A DNA stretch of 64,000 bases from Mycetocola saprophilus (GCF_000718085.1 NZ_JOEC01000002.1:992001-1056000); one strand, 5' to 3'. Shown: positions 23,824-33,796, counted from the stretch's first letter. Notes: generated by a model from the letters alone, not told the origin. Made by a program: numbers and translations.

Positions 23824-24755
23824 CCACCACAAACATGACCCCCGAGGAGCGCGAAAGCCTCGCGGCCGGCTTTGCGCTGGACGCGCTGGACGCCGAGGAA
23901 ACTCGTGTCGCCCAGGCACTCCTGAATAGCGACCCGGCCTTTGCCGCCGAGGTGGCCTCATTCGATTCCGTGACCGACGGGCTGGCCGCACTGGTGGCCC
24001 CCGCGGTGCCGTCTGCCGCGCTGCGCGGAAGCATTCTGGATGCGATCCAGACGCTGCCGCAGGAGCGCGCGCAGGGTGTCGAGGCACCCGTTGGTTCGGC
24101 GGCACCGAGCGCAACCCCGACGGTGGCCTCGGCAGCCGCGGTGTCTTCGGTTGGTTCTTCCGCTGTTCCCTCGGCCGACACCGCGGTATCCGGGTCCGCA
24201 TCATCCGTGCCGGCCGATTCGGTGGCACCCGCAGTTCCGCCGACCCGCTCCGTCGAGTCCACCCCGGTGACCCGGGCCCGCGGGTCCAGGCTGCGGGGGA
24301 TCCGGCTGCTGACCGGCGTGCTCGCCGCGGTGCTGCTGGTTGTCGCCGGAGTGGGCCTCGGTCGCAGCGTGTTTGCGCCCACGGTCACCCCCGAGGCCAG
24401 CGATCACGCGCTCACCTCGTTGCTCGCCTCGGCCGATCTGCAGCGCTCCTCGACCCCGGTTACCGGTGGCGGCACCGCAACCGTGGTGTGGTCACCCGAT
24501 CACGCCCGGGCCGCGATCGCCACCAGCGATCTGCCCGCCCTGGGTAAGGATCGAGTCCTGGAACTCTGGCTGATCGACGGATCGGGGGCCCGCGCCGCCG
24601 GGACCTTCACACCCGGAGACTCGGGAGTTACCTGGACCCTGCTGGATGGCACGCTCAACCCGGGAGACAGCGTCGGCATGACGGTCGAGCCCAAGGGTGG
24701 GTCGAAGGCACCCACGACCGATCCGATTCTGGTGGTGGGCACCAGCACCAGCTAG
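23820..24755 (+). CDS. rskA: Anti-sigma-K factor RskA
   Basis: 311 residues, overlapping sigK by ATGA. The cytoplasmic anti-sigma domain (about 1-75, RESLAAGFALDALDAEE, F-A-EV) is followed by a long Ala/Ser/Val-rich linker (about 80-150), one helix (about 163-182, LTGVLAAVLLVVAGVGLG) and an extracytoplasmic RskA domain ending in DPILVVGTS. It is expected to hold SigK at the membrane and release it after regulated proteolysis. The linker is longer than I would expect and of low complexity. The context with sigK and dipZ strengthens the call. Confidence 0.9.
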   Translation: MTTTNMTPEERESLAAGFALDALDAEETRVAQALLNSDPAFAAEVASFDSVTDGLAALVAPAVPSAALRGSILDAIQTLPQERAQGVEAPVGSAAPSATPTVASAAAVSSVGSSAVPSADTAVSGSASSVPADSVAPAVPPTRSVESTPVTRARGSRLRGIRLLTGVLAAVLLVVAGVGLGRSVFAPTVTPEASDHALTSLLASADLQRSSTPVTGGGTATVVWSPDHARAAIATSDLPALGKDRVLELWLIDGSGARAAGTFTPGDSGVTWTLLDGTLNPGDSVGMTVEPKGGSKAPTTDPILVVGTSTS

Positions 24756-24834
24756 CACCTGTCGACTCGCAATCGATGCCCCGGCCCACACGCATATGCG
24801 TCCGTGTGTGTCGGGGCGTCGCTGCAAACGGGTC

Positions 24835-24840
24835 TAGCGT
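24835..24840 (+). promoter_or_regulatory. -10 box (TAGCGT) for the 24847 gene
   Basis: TAGCGT plus six bases leads to GTG. The six bases AGGAGG also read as a ribosome site, but they would be untranscribed if the transcript is leaderless. Confidence 0.5.
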
Positions 24841-24846
24841 AGGAGG

Positions 24847-26091
24847 GTGACTGTCGCCTCCCCGCCCCGCGCCCCTCGTACCGCTCGTCCCTGGCTCATG
24901 CTGGGGGTGGGGGTGTATGCCCAGGCTGCCGGGACGGTGGTTGCCGCGGCCCCCGCCTTTTTCATCCCGTTTCTGCATACCCAGCGCGGGTTGAGTCTGG
25001 CCGAGGCGGGCGCGCTCGCCGCGGCACCCAACGTCGGCCTGGTCCTCACCCTGGTGCTCTGGGGCTGGATCGCCGACCGTCGCGGGGAACGCGGAGTCCT
25101 GGTCGCCGGACTTCTCCTCACGACCCTCGCGGTACTCGGTGCGCTGTTCGTCTCGGGCACCTCGACCGGATCGCTCTGGATTCTCGGGGTACTCCTCGGT
25201 ATCGCCGGGGCGGGCACGGGCTCGGTGAACGTCGCCAGCGGACGCGTCGTGGTCGGCTGGTTCCCGGCCAACCGTCGCGGACTCGCAATGGGCATCCGGC
25301 AAACCTGTCAGCCGCTGGGCATCGCCGCTGCGGCCCTCGCCATTCCCGCGCTGATCGCGGGCGGGTCACTCGCTCCCGCGCTCATCCTGTGTGCGGTGCT
25401 GGTGCTGGTCGCGGCAATCGCGTGTGCCATCGTCATCGTGGACCCGCCCCGTCATCCGCTAACGCCGGGTACCACCGCGGCGCAGACCAACCCGTATCGC
25501 CGTTCAGGCACCCTGGCCCGCATACACGCGGTCTCGGCCCTGCTGGTTGTTCCCCAGACCGCCCTGAGCACGTTCGGGCTGGTGTGGCTGATCGTGGATC
25601 AGGGATGGAGCGCCCTGGCCGCCGGCGCGCTGGTCGCCGTCTCTCAACTGCTCGGCGCGTTCGGCCGAATCGCCGTGGGTGTGCTCTCGGACCGGGTGGG
25701 CAGTCGACTCCAGCCGTTGCGCTGGATCGCCCTGATCGGGGTGGCCACCCTGCTGCTCACCGCGGCGGCCGGTGCCGTGCACTGGCCCTGGGCGGTCGCG
25801 ATCACCTACGTCCTCGCCAGCTGCATCGCCGTGGCCGACAACGGCCTGGCGTTTACCGCGGTCGCCGAAATCTCCGGGAGCCGCTGGGCCGGACGAGCCC
25901 TGGGCATCCAAAACTCCGGCCAGTTCGCGGCCACCGCCCTGGTGGGCCCGGCCGTGGGCGCGCTGATCACGCTGATCGGCTACAGCGGGGCGTTTGCGGT
26001 GCTGGCACTCGCACCGATCATCGCGCTGCCCATCCTGCCCGGTCGGCAGGCCGAAACCGCGTATGAGCCGGTGGAGACTACGCCCCGCTAA
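24847..26091 (+). CDS. MFS transporter
   Basis: 414 residues with twelve predicted helices and the MFS loop motif WGWIADRRGERGVLVAG between helices 2 and 3, repeated in weaker form as GVLSDRVGSRLQPL in the second half. GRVVVGWFPANRRGLAMGIR is also family-typical. The substrate cannot be told. The GTG start sits six bases after TAGCGT. Convergent overlap of 14 bases with trhA suggests no terminator in between. A drug- or metabolite-efflux role is possible but unsupported. Confidence 0.85.
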   Translation: MTVASPPRAPRTARPWLMLGVGVYAQAAGTVVAAAPAFFIPFLHTQRGLSLAEAGALAAAPNVGLVLTLVLWGWIADRRGERGVLVAGLLLTTLAVLGALFVSGTSTGSLWILGVLLGIAGAGTGSVNVASGRVVVGWFPANRRGLAMGIRQTCQPLGIAAAALAIPALIAGGSLAPALILCAVLVLVAAIACAIVIVDPPRHPLTPGTTAAQTNPYRRSGTLARIHAVSALLVVPQTALSTFGLVWLIVDQGWSALAAGALVAVSQLLGAFGRIAVGVLSDRVGSRLQPLRWIALIGVATLLLTAAAGAVHWPWAVAITYVLASCIAVADNGLAFTAVAEISGSRWAGRALGIQNSGQFAATALVGPAVGALITLIGYSGAFAVLALAPIIALPILPGRQAETAYEPVETTPR

Positions 26092-26836
26092 TCGGATGCA
26101 GGGCGAGGAGCAGGATCCCGGTCCAGTGACAGAGGAAGGCCAGCACCGTGCACACGTGGAAGATTTCGTGGAAGCCGAAGTGTCCGGGGAACGGGTTGGG
26201 GCGCTTGAGCGCATACGCCACCGCCCCCACCGAATACAGCAGGCCACCCACAACCACGAGCACCATGCTGGCGAGGTTTGCCTGGATGATGTCTCCCAGA
26301 TACATCACCGCCGCCCAGCCCAACGCCAGGTAGAGGAACACGTAGAGCCAGCGCGGGGCACCGATCCAAAACACCCGGAAGGCGATCCCCAGCAGCGCGG
26401 CCGACCAGACCGAGATGAGCAGGATCATCCCCTGCGGATTGGGCAGCGCGAGCAGCGCGATGGGGGTGTAGGTGCCGGCGATCAGGAGGAAGATGTTGGC
26501 GTGGTCGATGCGCTTGAAGATCATCTTCGTGCGCGGCTTCCAGTTGATGCGGTGGTACAGCGCCGAGTTGCCAAACAGCAGCATCGAGGTCAGCATGAAT
26601 ACCGCCGACGCCCACTTGGCCACCGGCCCCTGTGCCAGGACGATGAGCACGATGCCCGCGGCGATAGTCACCGGGAAGGTACCCGCGTGAATCCATCCGC
26701 GCCAGGTGGGCTTGATCTCCTCGGGGACCGCATCGGCCGCCTCGATCAGCGGAAGACCGTGGCGTTCATCCTCGCCGGACGCGCCCCCGCTCTCCGAGGA
26801 GTTGGCGGACGCTGAAAGGTCACGATCTGCTGGCAT
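26078..26836 (-). CDS. trhA: Hemolysin III / TrhA family membrane protein
   Basis: 252 residues with seven predicted helices in the PAQR/hemolysin III pattern. Conserved elements are GNSALYHRINW, DHANIFLLIAGTYTP, and FGFHEIFHVCTVLAFLCHW, which contain the metal-binding His and Asp of this family. An N-terminal tail of about 40 residues is polar. Members affect membrane homeostasis; the hemolysin name is historical. It converges with the MFS gene (14-base overlap). Confidence 0.9.
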   Translation of the reverse strand: MPADRDLSASANSSESGGASGEDERHGLPLIEAADAVPEEIKPTWRGWIHAGTFPVTIAAGIVLIVLAQGPVAKWASAVFMLTSMLLFGNSALYHRINWKPRTKMIFKRIDHANIFLLIAGTYTPIALLALPNPQGMILLISVWSAALLGIAFRVFWIGAPRWLYVFLYLALGWAAVMYLGDIIQANLASMVLVVVGGLLYSVGAVAYALKRPNPFPGHFGFHEIFHVCTVLAFLCHWTGILLLALHPISGA

Positions 26837-26883
26837 ACTCCCAGACTACGCCAGCCAATATACGTCTCAACGGAAATGTGGAC

Positions 26884-26889
26884 TACCGT
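26884..26889 (+). promoter_or_regulatory. -10 box (TACCGT) for a leaderless start at 26896
   Basis: TACCGT plus six bases leads to GTG; another GTG at 26878 lies upstream of the box. Confidence 0.55.
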
Positions 26890-26895
26890 AGGTCT

Positions 26896-27684
26896 GTGAC
26901 GAATAGCGAACCTCGACCCGGACGTGGCCTCCTCTACGCGCTCTACCAAAAGATGCTGCGTCGAAACCTGGCTCCCGAGACGCTTCCGCACCACGTGGCC
27001 ATGATTATCGATGGAAATCGGCGCTGGGCGAAGCAGCTCGGGCTCGAGACCGTGGCGCACGGACACCGCGCGGGTGCCGCCAAGATGCAGGAGTTTCTCG
27101 AGTGGTGCGACGATCTGGGAATCCGCACCGTCACCCTGTATCTGCTCTCGGCGGATAACCTCACCCAGCGTTCCTCGGAGGAACTGCGCGATCTGATCGT
27201 GATCATCGCCGACCTTGCCCGCGACCTCGCCGGCTATCGAGACTGGCGGGTTCAGCACGTCGGCGCCACGGCGGGGCTTCCCGAGTCCCTGCGCACGGCC
27301 CTGCACGACGCCGAGGAGGCGACCCGGGAACGCACCGGGCTGCACATTAACCTGGCGGTGGGATACGGGGGACGCTCCGAAATCGTCGAGGCGATGCGCA
27401 CCATCGTGCGGGACTATGAGGGCAGCAACGGCGGAACCATCAGCGGTCTCGCCGATCTCCTCACCCCCGACCTGATCGGTGCCCACCTCTACACCGGCGG
27501 TCAGCCGGATCCCGACCTGGTCATTCGCACCTCGGGGGAGCAGCGGCTCAGCGACTTCATGCTGTGGCAGAGCGCCCACAGCGAGTTCTATTTTGTGGAG
27601 GCCCTGGGGCCGGACCTGCGTGAGGTTGACTTCCTCCGTGCCGTCCGAGACTTCTCGCGTCGTCAGCGCCGATACGGCGGATAA
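26896..27684 (+). CDS. Cis-isoprenyl diphosphate synthase (UppS family)
   Basis: 262 residues. It condenses isopentenyl units in cis configuration to make undecaprenyl or a shorter lipid carrier for cell-wall synthesis. Family motifs are MIIDGNRRWAK with catalytic D39, the region near GHRAGAAKMQEF, and the Mg/phosphate motif RTSGEQRLSDFMLWQ near the C-terminus. The leaderless GTG at 26896 is preferred to one at 26878. Short-chain or undecaprenyl forms cannot be told apart by eye. It is divergent from trhA. Confidence 0.92.
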   Translation: MTNSEPRPGRGLLYALYQKMLRRNLAPETLPHHVAMIIDGNRRWAKQLGLETVAHGHRAGAAKMQEFLEWCDDLGIRTVTLYLLSADNLTQRSSEELRDLIVIIADLARDLAGYRDWRVQHVGATAGLPESLRTALHDAEEATRERTGLHINLAVGYGGRSEIVEAMRTIVRDYEGSNGGTISGLADLLTPDLIGAHLYTGGQPDPDLVIRTSGEQRLSDFMLWQSAHSEFYFVEALGPDLREVDFLRAVRDFSRRQRRYGG

Positions 27685-27775
27685 CGCTCAGGCGTGCCTG
27701 GTGTTCTTCCCGTCGGGCATAGTAGTCTCCGAGCAGCGGCATACCGCGTGTCGCGTGTGACCGGGAGGAGACAGA

Positions 27776-28447
27776 ATGTCGGGAATTAGCGTGGTTGTGG
27801 GCGGATTCGCACAGCGGGAATACCCGCCCTCGCGCGCCGAGGTCAGCGCGTTTATCGAGGTTGAGGGGGCCGAGCGTGCGGACGTCGTGGCACGCGCTTC
27901 CCGGCTCCATGCCGAGCTCACCGTGGCCGCGCAGCAGCTGGCCGACCAGGGCGCGACGACCCGGTGGCATGCGCAGTCGGTCGCCGTGGGAACCAGCCCG
28001 TTCTGGGGCCCCGACGGACAGCGCGGTGCCGATATCCAAAAGGCCAGCGCGGGTCTGACCCTGCGCTTTCAAGATTTTTCCGCGCTGACGGACTGGGTCA
28101 CCCGGCTGGCAGCCGAACCCCTGGTGCGGGTGAGCGGGGTGGACTGGGACATCGCCGAGGCCGACCGCGCGGAGCGGATTGCGGATGTGCGCGGGGCCGC
28201 GGTCGCCGACGCTATCGCCCGGGCGGCCGTGTACGCGCGGGCAGCCGGCGCGGGCACCCCGGTGCTCGAGTCCCTATACGAATCGGGACTGCGCCCCTCG
28301 GGGGGAGCCTCCGACGGAGGGTTTCGGCCCAAGGCTCGCTCTTTCGCGATGGCCTCGGCGGACATGGCGGGCGGTGACAGCGGGTTTGATCTGACTCCGC
28401 GGCCGTTTGTGGTGTCGGCGGAGATTACCGCGGACTTCCGCGCCTAG
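27776..28447 (+). CDS. SIMPL domain (DUF541) protein
   Basis: 223 residues with GGGAGGAGA before the ATG. The SIMPL domain spans about 5-220, with GGFAQREYPPSRAEV at the start, a repeat-like strand block and VSGVDWDIAEADR in the middle. SIMPL proteins bind membrane proteins or protect against oxidants in a few studied cases. No signal peptide is visible, so it may be cytoplasmic. It is 91 bases downstream of the prenyltransferase; the gap holds no other feature. Confidence 0.8.
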   Translation: MSGISVVVGGFAQREYPPSRAEVSAFIEVEGAERADVVARASRLHAELTVAAQQLADQGATTRWHAQSVAVGTSPFWGPDGQRGADIQKASAGLTLRFQDFSALTDWVTRLAAEPLVRVSGVDWDIAEADRAERIADVRGAAVADAIARAAVYARAAGAGTPVLESLYESGLRPSGGASDGGFRPKARSFAMASADMAGGDSGFDLTPRPFVVSAEITADFRA

Positions 28448-28533
28448 AACCAAACCCTTCCTCCACAACCTCCCGCTCTGGTCCGGTTATCCACCGTTTC
28501 CACCCCGCGAGCCTCGAGCTGACCGCCCGAGTA

Positions 28534-28539
28534 TAGCGT
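28534..28539 (+). promoter_or_regulatory. -10 box (TAGCGT) for a leaderless start at 28546
   Basis: TAGCGT plus six bases leads to ATG; no ribosome site is seen. Confidence 0.55.
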
Positions 28540-28545
28540 GGGGTC

Positions 28546-29349
28546 ATGCTCACCACATCGACCCCACGCCTCGCCAGTGTTCACTACCCGGTCCCCTTTG
28601 CGCCACCGCATCCGGGCCCCTTTGATGTGCCCTTTCCACTGACCATCGCCGAACCCATCGTGCCCACGGACAGACTCGTTACTGCCGGCTCCGGTCCGAT
28701 TCCCGCCATGCTGTGGCCCTGCCTGCTCTGGCTGCTGCTGACCACCCCCGGACTGATCCGGCTCGATGTGCGTGAGCGCAGGCTTCCCAACCGGCTGATT
28801 GTTCCGGCAGCACTCCTGCTGGTCGGGGGAGTGATGTTCGACGCTATCTCCATGGCTTCCGGCGGTCTTGGGCCCAACGATCGTGGACCCAGCATCGTTG
28901 GATCCGTCGGCCGTGAGGCCAACGTCGTGGGGCCCATGGATGTTGTCGCAGCCTCGGCGCGAGACGGCCCGGTGGAGGACTTCGCTAAGCTGATCCCCGC
29001 TGTCATCCTTGCGATTGTTGCTCTCGCTCTGGCCGCCGTCGGGGTGTGGGGAGGAGGCGATGGCAAGCTTGCGGCGGTGTGTCTGGCCGCGCTCTCGCTG
29101 ACCACCGATCCCCTGGGAGCACTGAGCGTGTTTGCGCTGCTGTGCGGCCTCGCCACGATTGTCATCTCATGCGTTCACGCACTGAAACGGATTCGCGGGA
29201 GGCGCGGGGCGTCGCCCCCGGTCGAGGCCAAGCACCCGGACGCACCTTTCGCCGGGATCCGTACACGCACGATTCCGCTCGGGCCGGTGTTACTGGGCGG
29301 GTTATGGGGCACCGTGCTGTCGCTGGTTGTAACGGGGCTTCCGATGTAG
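28546..29349 (+). CDS. A24 family prepilin peptidase
   Basis: 267 residues. An aspartic membrane protease that processes type IV prepilin-like leaders. The catalytic pair is D74 in RLDVRERRLPN and D172 in GGGDGKLA. Several helices surround them, with an insert of low similarity between helices 2 and 3 (about 100-145). There is no N-methylation domain. No pilus genes are present in the window, so its substrates lie elsewhere. The N-terminal 50 residues are unusually polar and Pro-rich. It converges with fumC. Confidence 0.82.
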   Translation: MLTTSTPRLASVHYPVPFAPPHPGPFDVPFPLTIAEPIVPTDRLVTAGSGPIPAMLWPCLLWLLLTTPGLIRLDVRERRLPNRLIVPAALLLVGGVMFDAISMASGGLGPNDRGPSIVGSVGREANVVGPMDVVAASARDGPVEDFAKLIPAVILAIVALALAAVGVWGGGDGKLAAVCLAALSLTTDPLGALSVFALLCGLATIVISCVHALKRIRGRRGASPPVEAKHPDAPFAGIRTRTIPLGPVLLGGLWGTVLSLVVTGLPM

Positions 29350-29381
29350 GCCGGGGCGTGAGAACCCAGCGCACAACAAAA

Positions 29382-29420
29382 GCCGCCCCGGGTGGGCACA
29401 GGGTGCCCGCCCGAGGCGGC
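29382..29420 (-). terminator. Terminator of the fumC transcript
   Basis: Arms of 18 bases (GCCGCCCCGGGTGGGCAC and its near complement) around AGG. On the minus strand they are followed by a T-run (TTTTGTTG). Confidence 0.75.
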
Positions 29421-29441
29421 GGTGGCTACTGCTACGAGAGG

Positions 29442-30845
29442 TTAGCCGGCGTGGGTCATCGAGAGCAGGTCGAGGGCGGCATCCAGCTGCTCCTCGGTGA
29501 CCTCTCCGCGCTCCACGAACCCGAGGGCCACGACGGCCTCGCGGACCGTGATACCCGCGGCAACCGCGTGCTTGGCGATCTTGGCGGCGGCCTCGTAACC
29601 GATGATCTTGTTCAGCGGGGTCACAATTGAGGGTGACATGCCCGCCAGGGCTGCGGCGCGCTCTACGTTGGCCTGGAGACCATCCACGGCCTTATCGGCC
29701 AGCACCGTCGAGGCGTTGGACAGCAGACGAATCGACTCCAGAAGGGCGGTACCCATGATCGGAATCTGAACGTTCAGCTCGAAGCTGCCGGACGCGCCGC
29801 TGATCGCGATCGAGGCGTCGTTACCGATGACGCGCGAGCATACCATCAGCACGGCCTCGGGGATCACCGGGTTGACCTTACCCGGCATGATCGAGGAGCC
29901 TGGCTGCAGGTCGGGAATGTGCAGCTCGCCCAGGCCGGTGTTCGGGCCCGAACCCATCCAGCGCAGGTCGTTGCAGATCTTGGTGAGGCTCACGGCGATG
30001 GTACGCAGCGCGCCCGAGGCATCCACCAGGCCGTCGCGGTTGGCCTGGGCCTCGAAGTGATCCAAGGCCTCGGTGATCGGCAGGCCCGAGTCGGCGGCGA
30101 GGCGGCGGATGACCTCCTGCGGGAAGCCCAGCGGGGTGTTGATGCCGGTGCCGACCGCGGTGCCACCGAGGGGCACCTCGGCTACGCGCGGCAGCGCCGA
30201 CTGAACCCGCTCGATACCCAGACGAATCTGGCGGGCGTAGCCACCAAACTCCTGACCCAGGGTGACCGGGGTGGCGTCCATGAGGTGGGTGCGGCCGGGC
30301 TTGACCGCGTCCTTCCACAGCTCGGCCTTCTTCTCCAGCGAAACCGCCAGGTGATCGAGGGCCGGCACCAGCTGTTCGATCAGGGCACCGGTTACGGCCA
30401 CGTGCACCGAGGTCGGGAAGACATCGTTGGAGGACTGCGAGCAGTTCACGTGGTCGTTCGGGTGAACGGGGGCACCCAGCGAGCGGGTGGCCAGGGTCGC
30501 CAGCACCTCGTTCATGTTCATGTTCGAGGAGGTGCCCGAGCCGGTCTGGTACACATCGATCGGGAACTGGTCGGCGTGCTGACCGGAGATAATCTGGTCG
30601 GCGGCACCCTCGATGGCCGCGGCAATTTTGCCGTCAAGCACACCCAGCGACGCATTCGCGGAGGCGGCGGCCTTCTTGATTCGGGCGAGGGCCACCACCT
30701 GGGCGGCTTCCAAACGCGAGCCCGAAATCGGGAAGTTCTCTACCGCGCGCTGAGTCTGCGCCCCATACAGGGCGGAGATCGGCACACGAACCTCACCCAT
30801 GGTGTCGTGCTCGATGCGGTATTCGGCGGATGCGTTTTCAGACAC
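29442..30845 (-). CDS. fumC: Class II fumarate hydratase
   Basis: 467 residues. Iron-independent hydration of fumarate to malate in the TCA cycle. The family signature [11 protein letters not shown] is at residues 316-326 with catalytic Ser S318, and the substrate loops [13 protein letters not shown] and [18 protein letters not shown] are complete. Length is normal for the family. The carbonic anhydrase gene ends 29 bases upstream on the same strand, so they are probably co-transcribed with the genes further upstream. Confidence 0.96.
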   Translation of the reverse strand: MSENASAEYRIEHDTMGEVRVPISALYGAQTQRAVENFPISGSRLEAAQVVALARIKKAAASANASLGVLDGKIAAAIEGAADQIISGQHADQFPIDVYQTGSGTSSNMNMNEVLATLATRSLGAPVHPNDHVNCSQSSNDVFPTSVHVAVTGALIEQLVPALDHLAVSLEKKAELWKDAVKPGRTHLMDATPVTLGQEFGGYARQIRLGIERVQSALPRVAEVPLGGTAVGTGINTPLGFPQEVIRRLAADSGLPITEALDHFEAQANRDGLVDASGALRTIAVSLTKICNDLRWMGSGPNTGLGELHIPDLQPGSSIMPGKVNPVIPEAVLMVCSRVIGNDASIAISGASGSFELNVQIPIMGTALLESIRLLSNASTVLADKAVDGLQANVERAAALAGMSPSIVTPLNKIIGYEAAAKIAKHAVAAGITVREAVVALGFVERGEVTEEQLDAALDLLSMTHAG

Positions 30846-30874
30846 GGTGTTCTGCTCTCCTCGAGGTGTGAACG

Positions 30875-31546
30875 CTACTCTGCGTTCGGGGTTTTGGTGC
30901 TTGTGGCACCCGTGGGATCCAGGTTACCCAATGTCACATCGGGAACCGCTGTGCCCTCCGTCAGACGGTAGTTGGCACCGACGACCGCGAGGGTTCCCTC
31001 GGCGACCGCACGATTAATCATCTCAGAACGAGTCAGGAGTTCGGCCACCGTGCTGCGCAGGTGGCTCTTTCCGACCTCGGCCGGGTCCGCGTGAGAGATC
31101 TCGGTTCCCGATACTCCCGCGACCTTGACCACCGAGGGCACGATCTGGCGGATCAGACCGGCAATGTTCGGCGGCAGCGTTTCGGCGTCGGGGGCGCAGG
31201 AGGAAATCGCCGCCTGGACCGCACCACAGGCGTCGTGTCCGAGAACCACGATCAGCGGAACCTTCAGCACACCCACCGCGTATTCCAGCGAGCCCAGCAC
31301 CGAATCGGAGATGACCTGTCCGGCGTTACGCACCACAAACAGGTCGCCCAAGCCCTTATCAAAAATAATCTCGGCGGACAGGCGCGAGTCCGAGCAGCCA
31401 AACAGCGCGGCATCGGGGGTCTGCACACTGGCCAGCTGGTGGCGGCGCTCCACATCCTGGCGCGGGTGCAGCGGCTCACCGCTCACAAAGCGTTCGTTAC
31501 CGGCGACCATTTCGGCCCAAGCCTGGCCCGGAGTCATGGTGGACAT
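30875..31546 (-). CDS. Beta-carbonic anhydrase
   Basis: 223 residues. It interconverts CO2 and bicarbonate. Zinc ligands are C51 (GCSDSR, with D53 and R55 forming the catalytic dyad), H104 and C107 (GHDACGAV). The family length is normal. Its start overlaps the end of the DUF4245 gene by one base, indicating coupled translation. The operon order is xseA, xseB, DUF4245, carbonic anhydrase, fumC on the minus strand. Confidence 0.93.
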   Translation of the reverse strand: MSTMTPGQAWAEMVAGNERFVSGEPLHPRQDVERRHQLASVQTPDAALFGCSDSRLSAEIIFDKGLGDLFVVRNAGQVISDSVLGSLEYAVGVLKVPLIVVLGHDACGAVQAAISSCAPDAETLPPNIAGLIRQIVPSVVKVAGVSGTEISHADPAEVGKSHLRSTVAELLTRSEMINRAVAEGTLAVVGANYRLTEGTAVPDVTLGNLDPTGATSTKTPNAE

Positions 31547-32199
31547 TAGCGGTTTGCCTCCTTCTCGATGTCCGGAGTCAGCGCGGTCGCGAGGGTGGTG
31601 AACTCCTCGTTCGAGGCGGACCCGAACAGAACAAAGTACGAGCTTCCGGCCTGGGTAGCCAGGCCATAGTGCACGTTTCCAATCTTGTCATCCCGTGAAT
31701 CACGGTTGTCGTATACGGTCCACTGGACCCCATCGATCGTGGTGGTACCCGTGGGCACCGAGTTCTTGAGCATCAGCGAGGTCCAGGAATCGTTCGCATT
31801 CAGGCCCTGGGCCATCCCGATGAACTTCTGATCCGGGGTGAGGAAACCAATCTCCCACGACTTCACCGAGGTCTTCGAGCGCACCTCGGCGTAGTTCGCG
31901 CTCCACGACTTGGGGAGCTTCGGGTTGGCCAGGTGGGCCTCCTGAGACTCCTGTACCTGCCCAGCCACGACGGTGTAATCCACCGAGCGATCGGTGGGCT
32001 TATCGCTGCGCGGCACGATGATGACCATGACCGCGACCAGCGCGACGGTGGCCAGCAGCGAGTAGACCAGGTTGTTCACGGTCTTGCGCATCCGATAGTT
32101 GCGCGACTGAGTGGCCTTGCGCTCGGCCGTCTCCTCGGGCGTTTCCGGGCGACCCAGCTCGGCAACTACCCGCGGCTCGGTGGACTTCTTTTTTGCCAC
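31546..32199 (-). CDS. DUF4245 family membrane protein
   Basis: 217 residues from the GTG at 32199 with AGGAGATC upstream; an earlier in-frame start has no site and overlaps xseB. A charged N-terminus is followed by one helix (about 45-65, LVYSLLATVALVAVMVIIV) and an extracytoplasmic domain of about 140 residues (SWEIGFLTPD, FVLFGSASNEEF). Actinobacterial DUF4245 proteins are found next to xseB and fumC as here; function is unknown. Confidence 0.85.
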   Translation of the reverse strand: MAKKKSTEPRVVAELGRPETPEETAERKATQSRNYRMRKTVNNLVYSLLATVALVAVMVIIVPRSDKPTDRSVDYTVVAGQVQESQEAHLANPKLPKSWSANYAEVRSKTSVKSWEIGFLTPDQKFIGMAQGLNANDSWTSLMLKNSVPTGTTTIDGVQWTVYDNRDSRDDKIGNVHYGLATQAGSSYFVLFGSASNEEFTTLATALTPDIEKEANR

Positions 32200-32201
32200 G
32201 G

Positions 32202-32462
32202 TTAGAAGATCTCCTCGCCGGAAGCGGATACCGAGCCGGAGGTATCGGCGTTCGCGGTCGAGGCGGCACGGGCCGCATCCAGCCGGGCCTTGGCCCCGAT
32301 CAGCCACTGCTCGCAGCGGGCGGCCAGCGCCTCACCGCGCTCCCACAGCTCAAGCGAGTGCTCGAGTGTTGCCGAACCCTGTTCGAGTTCAGACACCACC
32401 CGAACCAGCTCGTCACGGGCCTCTTCATAGCTCAGGGCGTCGATTTCGGGGTTGGAAGACAT
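32202..32462 (-). CDS. xseB: Exodeoxyribonuclease VII small subunit
   Basis: 86 residues. It forms a complex with XseA. The two-helix family core is LSYEEARDELVRVVSELEQG and SLELWERGEALAARCEQWL; the tail is Ala/Ser-rich. It is separated from xseA by 107 bases that contain no gene, and from the DUF4245 start by two bases. Confidence 0.93.
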   Translation of the reverse strand: MSSNPEIDALSYEEARDELVRVVSELEQGSATLEHSLELWERGEALAARCEQWLIGAKARLDAARAASTANADTSGSVSASGEEIF

Positions 32463-32569
32463 GCCGCCATCCTATCGCGTCCGCACCGACCTCTCGTTCC
32501 CCGGGTTGGGTGCGAAACGGGTGAACTCTCCCGCAATCATGCGGGTCCTCCCGCCGAGAAACCGGCGGG

Positions 32570-33796
32570 CTAACGCTCGGTTTCTGTCGCGGTTGCGTGC
32601 AGCACACCCTCGGCGAGGGTGATCCGCAGATCGGTACCGGTCGGTGCCTGAGTAGTCTCACGCAGCGCGGATCCGTCCGGGGTCTGCACGATCGCATATC
32701 CGCGGCGCAGGGTCTGCTGCGGGGACAGGGTGCGCAGCCGTGCCGTGAGCTCGGCCAATCCCGACTCCGCGCGCTCGATTCGGCGATCGATCATCTCGGC
32801 ACCGCGCGCCACATAGCGGGTGACCTCCTCGCTTCGGGAGGTCACGATCCATGCCCCGTCTGCCAGCGCCGGACGGGTTCGGATCTGCTCCAGCCGAGAA
32901 ATCTCGGTGTTGATCTGGTGTACCAGGCGACCGGTCAGCCGCGAACGTGCCTCGGCGACCCCGGCGAGCTCCTCGCCCACATCGGGCACCACCCGCTTGG
33001 CGGCGTCGGTGGGGGTGGAGGCTCGGAGGTCGGCCACATCATCAAGCAGCGGACGGTCGGCCTCGTGTCCGATCGCCGAGACGATCGGGGTGGTCGCGGC
33101 CGCGGCCGCGCGCACCACCCGCTCGTCGCTGAATCCCAGCAGGTTCTGGAAGTCGCCGCCGCCTCGGGCGACGATGATCACGTCCACCTCGGGGTCGGCA
33201 TCCAGCGCCTCGATCGCCGCAACCACCTCGCCGACGGTGCGATCGCCCTGAACCGCGGCGTGACGCACCCGGAACTGCACGGCCGGCCAACGCAGCTGGG
33301 CATTGCGCAGCACGTCCTTCTCGGCGTCGGAATCCTTGCCGGTGACCAGTCCGATCACGTTCGGGAGGAAGGGGAGACGCTTCTTGCGCTCGGGAGCGAA
33401 CAAACCCTCGGCGGTGAGGCTCGCACGCAGGCGTTCCAGCCGTTCAAGCAGGTCACCCAGGCCCACGTGACGCATCTGCATCACCTGCATCGTCAGGCTG
33501 CCACCCTTGACCCAGAAGTTGGCCTTGATCAGCGCAACCACCCGGTCGCCCTGCTTGAGATTCTCCGGGAGCTTCGCTCGCACCGAGGACCAGATGGTGA
33601 AGGAAATGGTCGCGTCGGCGTTCAGATCCTTGAGCTTGCCATAGACGTTGCCGCCGGACTGTCCCCACTGGGTAATCTCGCCCTCAACCCACACCGTGCC
33701 GAGCCGGTCGATGTAGTCGCGGATCTTGTTCCCCAAGAGCGCAATCGGCCACGGATCCTCCGCAGTAGCGGGCTGTGCGGGCATAGAAACGGCCAT
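32570..33796 (-). CDS. xseA: Exodeoxyribonuclease VII large subunit
   Basis: 408 residues. The processive single-strand exonuclease subunit. An N-terminal OB-fold (about 15-115, [18 protein letters not shown]) is followed by the nuclease domain with [36 protein letters not shown] and [19 protein letters not shown], and coiled-coil helices to the end. Family motifs are complete. It is divergent from ispH. Confidence 0.95.
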   Translation of the reverse strand: MAVSMPAQPATAEDPWPIALLGNKIRDYIDRLGTVWVEGEITQWGQSGGNVYGKLKDLNADATISFTIWSSVRAKLPENLKQGDRVVALIKANFWVKGGSLTMQVMQMRHVGLGDLLERLERLRASLTAEGLFAPERKKRLPFLPNVIGLVTGKDSDAEKDVLRNAQLRWPAVQFRVRHAAVQGDRTVGEVVAAIEALDADPEVDVIIVARGGGDFQNLLGFSDERVVRAAAAATTPIVSAIGHEADRPLLDDVADLRASTPTDAAKRVVPDVGEELAGVAEARSRLTGRLVHQINTEISRLEQIRTRPALADGAWIVTSRSEEVTRYVARGAEMIDRRIERAESGLAELTARLRTLSPQQTLRRGYAIVQTPDGSALRETTQAPTGTDLRITLAEGVLHATATETER

